Positions 44,501-55,500 of a stretch of 64,000 nt of DNA are shown piece by piece (positions within the stretch are counted from its first letter, which is position 1; each line of letters opens with the position of its first letter). The DNA is from Apus apus. Taxonomy: Eukaryota > Chordata > Aves > Apodiformes > Apodidae. A program made the translations under genes and the position numbers. The stretch spans positions 1,788,056 through 1,852,055 of the forward strand of contig NC_067304.1 of the NCBI RefSeq assembly GCF_020740795.1, read 5' to 3'. The notes under the pieces were generated by a model. It was given only the letters and a program-made list of their open reading frames with translations, searched no databases and had not been told where the DNA came from.

Positions 44501-47500
44501 TGTTCAAGGCTCAGCCCAGGCTCAGCCCAACAGCCCCTGGTGTTGCTGCTCAGCATTGTCCCTCAGGAGGAGGACAAGCATGGAGAGCTTTGCTGCTCTT
44601 TGGGTAGGAAGAAACTTCAGTAAAAGTTGCTTGAACAGCCCCAGGTTTTTCCCTGGAAGTGCCTTTTCCTGGGAAGTTGGTCTCTTTTCTCAATGGCCAC
44701 TAGTGAGAAGAAGTGAGGGGGCCTTAGTGCTGCCCCAGACTGGGTGGGATGGTGGACTGGAAGGGGTGAAAGACAGGGATGGAAGCCAGTGCTGATCTTC
44801 AGCCTTGCAAGATGCTCAAGTTGGGCAGCACTGGACTTGGTAGAGTTGGGTTCATGGTTGGACTCGATGATCTTAAAGGTCTTTTCCAACCAGAACAACT
44901 CTGTGATCTCTTCAGCTGAAGCATTTGAGCTTGGTCCCACTGAAGCTAGGAGAACTGGAGTAGAGCTGAGGATCCAGCAATGCTCTTGCTGGGCTCCAAA
45001 ATCCCTTTACTCGGTTGTAGGAGACCAGGATGTACATGGTGATGCTCACGGGTTTGTTCTGGTGTCCTTCCTGCCCGTGTCAGAGTGCTTCATGCAATTA
45101 AAAAGAGATGTGGACATGGGTCACTTGCCCCCACCTTGCTGACCATTGTCTTGCACCTGGAGGAAGGTGAATCTGGTGTCTCTAGAGGGGCCTGAGTGGT
45201 GCTTGAGATGTTTTGGAAAGAGAAAACCTCAATATCCGTGTCCTGCTTGGAGATGGGTGGGTGAGATGCTGTCCTGGGAGGTCAGGGCTGGTGTCTTCCC
45301 TGGTAAAATGCTCCAGCGTGGTCAGGGTTGGTGGTGACCTGAAATGCTCAGAGGTCCTCTGCACCTCCTGCACTGCAGCCAGAAGCTGTTGGGAGCCTCC
45401 AAGGCTCCTCTACCCCCGCTCCTGCTTTGTCTCCTGCCGAGGCTGTTTGTTCTGGTACTGGGATGTTGGCAGCTCTGCAAATGGAGATGAGCTTGGTGCT
45501 GAGCCCAACTTGCTGATGGCCATCTGTCAGATCCTGGGACAGGTAGTGGTGTCTGTGCAAGCTGTGGAAATCAGGAGGTGGAGCTGGTTCAGGAATGTGC
45601 TACAGAGCTTGGCATCCTTTGTGGCTTGGGCTGGATTCCAGGGGTTGGTCTTGGTGGGGCAGCTTGAAGAGCTACCCTGTGGACCTGGGCCCTGGAGAAG
45701 ACCAAGCTGGATTGCAGTGGATGGCCACGTGGCTTGTGTTTCTTGTCCCTGTTGCTGCCTTCACTGGTGTCACCTTGCTCCCCTGCTGCCAGGAATGGCT
45801 CCAGATCCCTCATCTCCTTCTAGCACTCAGGTCCTGCTCAGCACTTCCCCAGAATGTGTCCTGCTGGGGCTCAGACCTCCTGGCCTGGGTCTGTCCTGGC
45901 CTGGGACCTCCCATATCCCTCCATCCGAGCAGAAGATGGAGGTAGGATGAATCCAGCACCCCCCATGCCAAGGAGACTGGTTACGATCCAGTGCCTGAAG
46001 GAGCTTCAGGAAAGCTGGGGAGGGACTTTGGACCAGGGCAGGGAGGGATGGGTTGAGTGGGATGGTTTCAAACTGAACGAGGTTATTCAGCACTGGGACA
46101 GCTTGCCCAGGACAGTGGTGGAGTCCCCATCCCTGGAGGTGTTTCAAAGCCATGTAGATGTGGTGCTGAGGGACATGGTTGAGCTCTGGACTTGGTAGAG
46201 TTGGGTTCATGGTTGGACTTGATGATCCTTAAGGTCTTTCCAACCAGGAGGATTCTTTGTGCTCTGGAGTTTGCAAGTGGGGAATGTGGCATTTCCAGGT
46301 CCTGGGGACAAGCCCCTGGGGTCCTTCCCAGCCCCACCACCCCCCAGCCCTTCCATTCCTTGGAATGCACCCCCATTCATTGGTGATTATCCCCCGTTCA
46401 CAGCAACCCCAGTGACCTCAGGTAGCAACCACATGAGTTGCTGGGATCCCAGTTCCCTTACCGAAGGGCACTGGGCAATTAGCAGAGGACAACCCTCTGG
46501 GGTTTTGCATCTTGGCTCCGTGGTGGGTGGAAAAACCACCAGGGCCTTGAGGGATGGAGCCCTGAGCTCCTTCCCAGGCTCTCCCATGAGCATTGGGAAT
46601 TAATTGCTGGAGCAAAGGAAGTGTTTGGCTCGGGGCAGGTTTCTCCTCAGAGAGGTCCTGGAGCCATTAAGCATCTTGATGAAGTTCTGTCCCAAGCTGG
46701 GAGGCCTGAGACTTCTGGCCCTGCTCCCGTGCTCTCCTTCCACCCTTTTTCTCTTCAGTGACCTGAGCAAGAGGGCAAAGAACATCCCTGTGAAGTTCTC
46801 AACCACATCAGCAGGTCCTTGCATGACCAAGGTGGCTTCCAGCCAGCCCCAAGCCTCTAACACCCCCTGCCAAAGGGACGTTTTTTGGGTGCTGGACCCA
46901 GCAGTGACCCCAAGCTTTCAGGGACTGGTTGCATCTCACCACGGTTGCTTCCCACGAGCGTGACAGGGAATGGCTTGAGCTCTTCCCAGAGCCTCAGCAT
47001 TCCCAGGAAAAGGTTTGTTGAAGGAGGGGGAGCCCAATGCGGGTTTTTTGGGGGTGAATTTTGGGAGTAGGAGGGGTCTTTACGTTGGCTGCTGTAGGTG
47101 GGAATCTCCCCCAGCTTGGGATGGGGCTTCCCCAGCTCAGGGCTCTGCTCGTTTCCCTTCTCCCTCACTTCCCTCCTCGGTCCCTGCATGGATTGATGCC
47201 AAGAAAAGAAAGCAGGGAATTGTTCTGCTCCGTGGGACCTGATTCCGTTCCTTCTGCTGCTGCCAAAACTGGAAAAGCTTTGCTGGAACCAGCAACAGGT
47301 TCAGCCAGGTCCTCTGTCCCTTGGCTCCTCCTCAGCTTCGCGGCCGCGGCTCCGCCGGAGCCAAGTTATGGGAAGAGGTTGAAGATTCCCAGGTTTCCCT
47401 GCAGTGGGTGGGAGATGGGGAGGGAGAAGGTATAAAAAAAAGGGATATAAATCAGATTTCAAGAGGGACGACTCTGGAGCCTCTTCCAGAGGATGTTCTT

Positions 47501-50500
47501 GGCTTCCTCCTCAGGGGTCGATGCTCTGGTCGCTCCGGTGGGATCGTCGATCCCTGATCCAAGCCCGGGGCAACACCCACTGTTGGTGCCTTTGAATCAA
47601 AGACCTTGTTCACCCCCCAAGGGAGGGGACACGGGGACAGTTCCCAGGGCCCACCCATCACCTTGTTTTCAGGGAACTTCATTGGATCATTGGATACTGG
47701 ATCATTCCCACCCCCCACCCTCTTCTTCCCCCCCAGCTCGTTGGTGCTGGTGGGGATGGCAGAGACCAGGCTGGCTTTGTTCCCACGGGGAAAAATCCAA
47801 GGAGCACATCTTGGCACAGGGGGGTTGAGCTCATCTTGGCTGGGAGCATCCTTCATTTTCCATGTTTTCTCCCTGCCATCTGCAGAGCAGGTCTTGGTGC
47901 CCCTGGGGGACTAAAAAAAAGAATCCCAGTTTTCAGTGCAAACGCTTCATTTCTGCCCAGAAGGAAAAAGGGGCTTTTGACCTGTGGGATCATCTGCTCT
48001 GCCTGGGGCTTTGCAATAAAAGCTGGAACCATTTCTTGGCTCTTTAGGGGAGTGGGAAGTGTTCCTGTCCTTCAAGTGGTAGAAATATTTGCTCTTTCAT
48101 GCAATTTCTTATGGAAAAGAATGTCTACCTGCTCCTTTCTGGCCAGAAAGGTGTCAGCTTGCTGGAAAAACCAGAGCTGGGGGAATAACTCCTCCCCAGT
48201 GCCACATTTCTTTGAGTTTTGCTGCTTTTTCCCTGTTTTCCTTCAGCCCATGGAATTCCCAGATTCATTTCTCATTCCGAACAAATTGGGAACCACAACC
48301 CAATGTCACCTGGGACTCATTTGATCTCTCAGCATCCATGATTCTCAAGTTTTGGATTCAGCTGGTGCTTCTCAGGGAGCTGAGGGGATGGCTGGAGGAT
48401 CTGCAGAAGCTTGGTTGCCCTCAAAAGAGCAGTCGGTGAATTTTATTGTGAGGGGGTTGAATTGGGTGATGCTCTCCTGGTTGGAGAAGGTCATGGAGAT
48501 GATGGGAGGGCTGGAGCAGCTCGGATGGGAGAGTTGGGGTGTTGAGCCTGGAGAAGAGAAGGCTCCAGGGAGACCTTAGAGCACCTTCCAGTGCCTGAAG
48601 GGGCTCCAGGAAAGCTGGGGAGGGACTTGGGACAAGGGCAGGGAGGGATGGGATGAGGGGGATGGATGAAAAGTGGAAGAGGGAGATTGAGGTTGGACAT
48701 GAGGAGGAAATTCTTTGGTGTGAGGGTGGTGAGAGCCTGGCCCAGGTTGCCCAGGGAAGCTGTGGCTGCCCCATCCCTGGCAGTGTTGAAGGGCAGGTTG
48801 GATGGGGCTTGGAGCAGCCTGGGCTGGTGGGAGGTGTCCCTGCCCATGCAGGGGGTTGGTTCTGGATGATCTTGAAGGTCCCCTCCACACCAAGCCATTC
48901 CATGATCCCGTGACTCTGTGCTCATCCTTGGGAGGAGGCTGCTGGGCTCTAACCTGCCCCTTTTCTTCACCAAGGCCCTGGGAAGTCCCGAAGCCTCAGC
49001 AGCCTGGCTGGTGTGGCAGGACCCACGGTGGCCTTGGCTCCCTTGGCCTCCCCCTGCAGCTCTCCTGTCCCCTCCATCCTCTAATCCACTGCCTGGACCT
49101 GCTGTGTCATGTCACCCTGTCCCCCCTGTGGCTTTGTGGCCCTGCCTGTGTCCAGAGGAGACCAAGCTGGGCCACCTCCATCACCAAGAAGCAGGTTCTG
49201 ATCTCCTCCAGCCCAGCACTGCCCCGTGCTCCCCAGTTTGCAGGACATGTCTCCATCCAACCTGCCTCGTCTCTGTGTGTTTTGGGACAATCCCTGGAGG
49301 GGGTCGAGGGTTTGCTCAGTGCTTTTTTGATTATGGGGGTTTTTTTTATCCCTTAGAAACCTTTATTCATCCAAAATAAATCAGGCTGAGCCTTGTGATT
49401 CCCTCTGGGGGTCGAGTCCTCCTTCCCGTGGGCTGGTTGCACTTGGGCTGGAGGGAGGTGGAAATGCAAGGAGGACACATTGACTCATAAAATTGTATAG
49501 AATTGTGCTGGAAATGGCTGAGTTCATATAATTGAAGGTCTTTTTGGTTTGGTTTTATTTTTTTCATTAAGAACAGCCTCAAGTTTCTGGAGGCAGCACA
49601 TGAATAAACCTCTCTTCCTTGCCCAGCAGTGGTTCCCCTCTTGTTTTGTGTCTTTTCCTGCCTCAGTCACACTTGTTCCCTCCCTCCTTGTGTCTGCTTC
49701 TCCATCCAACCTGGTCCTGGGGCTGAAGGTGGCTTTGGAAGCCTTGGAAACCAGCCCCCAGGGCCTGTGGAGGTGGGAGGTTGTAGAGCCATGGGATGGG
49801 ATGATGGGATGGGATGGGATGAGATGATGGGATGGGATGAGATGGGATGGATGAGATGATGAGCTGGGATGGATGGGTGGGATGGGATGGGATGAGATGA
49901 TGAGATGAGATGATGGGATGGGATGAGATGATGGGATGGGATAGGATGAGATGATGGGATGATAGGATGGAATGGGATGATAGGATGGGATGGGATGATA
50001 GGATGGGATGGGATGAGATGATGAGATGGGATGGATGAGATGATGAGATGGGATGGATGAGATGATGAGCTGGGATGGGATGAGATGAGCTGGGATGGGA
50101 TGGATGAGATGGGATTGGATGGATGAACTGGAATGGATGGATGCTCCTGTGAGGAGAAGAACGTGGATCCCTGGGAAAGGTTGGGAAAGCTCCTGTTGAC
50201 AAAACAATTTGAGACAGTGATGCCTTGATGGAGGGGGGGTTTCAATCCTGTTTTGGGATGGGTGCAGGGTGGTGAGGCAGAGCATCCCCATGGGAGCTGG
50301 GTTTGACCCAGGTCCTCCCCCACCCTTGGGAGGATCAGCTTGGGATGCCAAACCCATGGTGCCCTGCTGGATTCTCCTCACGTGTATTAGTTCTTTGGGA
50401 TGATTTGGAATGATCTGGGGTGTCTTCCTGAGACAGATCAAAACCTCCAGGCCCCCCCTGACCTCAGGCTTGTATCCAGCTCTGTCACCCTGGCTCTTGG

Positions 50501-52515
50501 GGGGCTGGTTTGGTGGGTGCAGCTCTGCTCTTGACTCCCATCCTGGTGCCTTCTTGGCCTCTTTCCTCACTCTGAGCAAGCCCAGCTCAACGGGGCTGGA
50601 ACCTGGGGACTTTCAGGCAGATGATGGGGACCAAAACTCCCCCCAAAAAAGCCCCAAAAGTTTATTGGGGGGGGTTCAGGCCCTTTCCTTTCATCACAGC
50701 CAAACTGGGGCTGGTGTTTGGGGGGATGATGCAGGGTGAAGATCCCCTTGGTGCAAAGCTGCACCCCAAAGGAGCTGGGCTGGATTTTGGCAGATTCCCA
50801 AAGATCCCTCCTGCTCCTTCCCATGCTCCCTGTGCCTCAGTTTCCCTGAGTGTAGAGAAGGGTTAATGCTGAGTCAAAACACCTCCCTGCCAGGGTGCAG
50901 GAGGTGCTGAGCCAGGAGGAAGTGTTAAATCCCTCCTCTGGTTTGTTTGTTTTCCTTCCTGCTGAGTTGAAGGAGCTGCCAGGAGGGACCAGTCACCAAA
51001 CAACCCCTTTCTGAGCCCTGCATGGACCTCATGAGCCCCTCTGGCCTTTTGTTTCACTTCTCTCCTCTCCTTCCCCTGCCCCAACCCTGCCAGCAGAGCC
51101 ACAAGAGCCAGAGGGAAGTGGGAAAGAGATGAGAAAACTGGGTGCAACGAGCTGAGTCTTGTGGGTTTGGTGGCAGGAGCTGAGCTCCTCATAGAGCCAG
51201 TGCTGGAATTTCTCTGGATTTGGGCAGAAATTAGGATCAGCCCCATCCCTGTAGTGGTTTCCAACCCCTGTGGTTGGGATTCACCCCTCATTTAAATGCA
51301 CTGGGTGTAGCTGCATCCCTGGAATTTCTGTCCTTCAGGTGTATTCCTGCCCCAAATAGTTGGGAATAACTTGACAAGTTCAGGACTCACCCAAAAACCT
51401 GGGAGCTGGGCAAAAGGGGTGAATATGGGGACACCATGCAGGAGGTCTGGGGTGCATCCCTCCCTTTGGAACAAGCACCTCTGGAAGCAGGAGGAGCTGA
51501 AAATATCCCCAGGGCAGGCAGGAAGGGTAGGTCACCCTCCAGCAGTGGGCTCTGAATCATAAATGATTTAACCAAGGTCAGGAGCTGACTTTGGGAACGA
51601 GCCAGGCATGAAAAACCAGCTCTGCTCCCCTGTCTCATGCAGAAAAAGCAGCTCAAGAAGGATTTTTGGGGGCTGAGTCTCTCCAAAGCAGAGGATTAAC
51701 TCTGAGGAAGACACAGCCACAGATCCAAACAGATCCCACCTTTTCTTTTCCCTCCCACCTGGCTTTTTGGGAACCAGCTCAACCAACCACTGGTTTCCCA
51801 GGGGGGGGGGAAAAAACCTTTGGTGAAGCCCTCAAAAACCATCTGCCCCCCATCAGAGCACGGAGGGTTGAGTGTCAGAGCAGCCCTGGAGCTGGTAGGG
51901 ATGCAATTTTTAGCCCTTGGTGTTATGCAACCCGGGAGAAGGGATGACTAATGTGCCAAAAACTCCTCTCCAACAACCCAGCCCCGAATGGGAGACAGAG
52001 GGAATTCAGTGGGAGGCACCAAAGCGTTGCAAAAAATACCCCCAAACCCACCCCAGCCCTCTTCCTCCTCACCTTCTGATCTGTGTGTGTGTGGTGGGGG
52101 GGCAGGGAAGGGGGGGGAAAAACCAGGAGCTTGTTATTTTCTGGTGGGGTCCAGGTCGCTCAACAGGGGTTGGATGAGCTGAGGAGCTTTGGGTGGCCCA
52201 GAAGATCAGGCCACTGAAATGATCTCTGTGCTCCCAGGGTTTGTTTGTCTTTTTTTTTTTATTTTTTGGCTCTCAAGCAGTGGCCAAAATGGGCTGCTTG
52301 GAGAACAGGGTAAGAACAGAGCAGGAATATGGGATCCTCCCCCCCTGGGTACCCTCCCAGCCTCTTCTCTGTGTGTCGGGATCTGGGGAGGGCTGCACGT
52401 CCCAGCCCAGGAGAGGAGCAGCAGGAGGAAGGAAGGTTGGCTGGTTTGTTCCTGATGAGCTGAATAAATCAAGAGGAGTCCAGCTGCCTCTGCCCGAGGC
52501 CTGAAATGGCTTTAA

Positions 52516-52546
<31 letters not shown>

Positions 52547-55500
52547 AATATAAATCAAGTGGTGTGCAGAGACGGGGAGGGCAGGTCGCTGGCAGCCCAG
52601 TCTGGAAAGGAGAGTTTCCCATGGGATGAGGGGAATGTGTTGGGTCTGAGCTGCTGTTGTGTTCCCAGTGGGATGCTGGGGGTGAGCAGGAACATAGAGG
52701 ATCCCAGCCTGGTTTGGGTTGGAAGGGACCTTCAAGATAATTTAGATCTAACCCCCCTGCACGGGCAGGGACACCTCCCACCAGCCCAGGCTGCTCCAAG
52801 CCCCATCCAACCTGCCCTTCAACACTGCCAGGGATGGGGCAGCCACAGCTTCCCTGGGCAACCTGGGCCAGGCTCTCACCACCCTCACACCAAAGAATTC
52901 CCTCCTCGTGTCCAACCTCAAGCAGGTCCTACAGCAGAATCACTGGGTGCCCCCTCTGTACGTGCCCCAAGCTCCTTGCCCCATCCCAGCTGGAGATCCA
53001 GGTGATGCTCAGCACCAGGAATGGGATCACAATCCCATTGGATTCCTTCCAACCACCTCCTTTTGGATTCAGGAGGGGGAATTTGGGAGCAGCTTTTTCC
53101 TCCTCATTTCCTCCTGGGAAACTCAAGAGTCCAGGCTTGTGCTGCCATCCTGGTTGTGTGCAAAGTATTAATTGTTCTTGCTGCAACAACTGCTCTGCTC
53201 CTCAGGAGCTGCCTGAAAGAGCTGAGAAAACAAGAGAGGCCTGTCAGGGAGCCCAGGAGGGAGGTCAAGATGGCAAGAGAGTAATTGCTCTACCCAGAAG
53301 CAGCCTGTTCCTGGCTTTCCCAGCACTGCCAGGAAAAAATCCTCAGCCCTTCTTTGATGACAAGAAGCAACAAGAAAATAAACAGCAATCACATCCCGTG
53401 CTGATGAGGAGCAGGGAGAGCAGAGGCAGAGGCAAAAGAAGCTGCAGTTGAGGTTCTCATGAGGTGCCTCTCAGCTCCCAGGCTGCTCCTGTGTTACCCC
53501 TGCCCTGGGCAGTTGATCCTGACACTTTTCCCTCCCCCATGGAGAAGGAAATGGAGGCCCAGGAAGTGTTTTCCAAACTGCTGGGGAGGGGTTGGGGCTC
53601 GACCCCCAGCCCAGGCAGCTCCTCTGGTTTTTTTTTGGGGGGGCAGGTGGCTTCTGCTGCATTGGTGCCACATCCCCCCTCTCTTGCTGTGGTCCCTGGG
53701 GACACCCACCTGGGGATGGGTGGGGTGGGAGAGGCAGGTGTTGGCTGGGAGGAGTGAAACTCCAGCATCTGGGGAGGGTGATGGGGACTGGGGTCCTCTG
53801 CCCCGTGGGACACTGCTGGCTCTTGCTCCATTGTCATGAAAGAGGTGATGGAATCTGAGCCAGCAGGGTGCCCAGGTGGCCAAGAGGGCCACCAGCTTCC
53901 TGGCTTTTATCAGGAATAGTGTGGGCAGCAGGAGCAGGGCAGGGATTGTCTCCCTGTGCTCAGCACTGCTGAGGCTGCACCTCGAATCCTGGGGTCAGGT
54001 CTGGGCCCCTCAGGACAAGAAGGACATTGAGGGGCTGGAGAGTGTCCAGAGAAGGGCAACAGAGCTGGGGAAGGAGCTGGAGAACAAGGAGGAGGGTCTG
54101 GAGAACCTCTGAGGAGCAGCTGAGGGAGCTGGGGGTGTCCAGCCTGGAGACAAGGAGGTTGAGGGGAGACCTGCTGGCTCTGCAGCTGCCTGAGAGGAGG
54201 TTGGAGCCAGGGGGGTCGGGCTCTGCTCCCCAGGAACAAGGGATGGGACAAGAGGGAACAGCCTCAAGTTGCCCCAGGGGAGGTTGAGGTTGGATCTTGG
54301 GAACAATTCCTTCCTGGAAAGGGTTGTCAGGCCCTGGCCCAGGCTGCCCAGGGTGGAGTCCCCATTCCTGGAGGGGTTTCCAAGCCCTGGAGATGGTGCT
54401 GAGGGACATGGGGCAGGGGTGGCCTTGGCAGGGCTGGGGGAAGGGTTGGACTGGAGGATCTTGAAGGTCCTTTCCAGCCCAAACGATTCCATGATTCTCT
54501 GAATCTCCCCATCATGTCATGATGGTCCAGGGATATGAGCACTGCAGGGGATCCAGATGTGGGCTGGGAGGTGTTTGACTCCAACATCTGGGCTGTGCAG
54601 TGGGTGCTCTTGCCCTGAGGGCGCTGCTGGCTCTTCAGACCCCTCCAGTTTTAGAGGGACCTGCCAAGTGTCCTGGGGTGGCCCTTGGAGGATTATCTGG
54701 GGGGGCTTGTGAGGGGTGTTGTGGCTTTTGGTGGCTTCTCATCCAGCACCTCCTGAGCAGGGGGGGGGGGGGTTGGAAACAGGAAAACAGAATGAAAAGT
54801 TCATGTAGGACCCACCCCAAACGCTGGGGCAGCTGGAGGAGACACTTCAGGGGTTGGGGTTTATTTTGGAGATGCTCACAGGGAAGAGGTGGGATTGTGT
54901 GAATTCCCCATCCCTGGAAATCTGAGGAGGAAAGGGTGGGGGTGGCTGGAAGAGGGAGCCCAGCCAGGAGGGCAGTTTTCTCCTGGTGGCTTTGTCTGGG
55001 GGCCAAGGGATTGAACAACCCCACCACCAACTTCTTGGGAAAAAACCCAGCCCAACCACTAAGACATTCAACCCTCAGTTGTTGTTATTCTTTATTTTTA
55101 GTGGTGTTAAGTCTTGGTTTTTTCTCCCCCGGGGGCTGGGAAGCTGCTTTCCAAGGCTGCTCCCTGGGGGCAGCAGGTCTGGAGCGAGAGCATAAACTGG
55201 GGAGGAGGAGGAGGAGGAGGAGGAGGAAGAGGAGGAGCTGGGAGGGAAAAAGCTGAGGCTGAGTCCCTGGGAAATCAATCGACCTGCCAGGGAATGTTCC
55301 CAGCCAGTCCCACCCGGAGCTTTTAGCTGCTCACAGGGGTGGTTGAACCCAAGGTTTTCATCTCTGCTTTGTGCTTTTCCAGTGCTGGTCCCCAAACTGG
55401 TGCTGGGGGGGGGGATGCTGGGACCCCTGAATGGGTCCCTCGTGGCTGGTGGGGACTGATCTTGCCAGCCCTGGGGTGTAGGGACATTGTAGAAGTGTTG

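Noticed and set aside
49667-50579. 351-codon minus-strand ORF
   Set aside because: The Ser/His/Pro/Ile repeat comes from the GATGG minisatellite.
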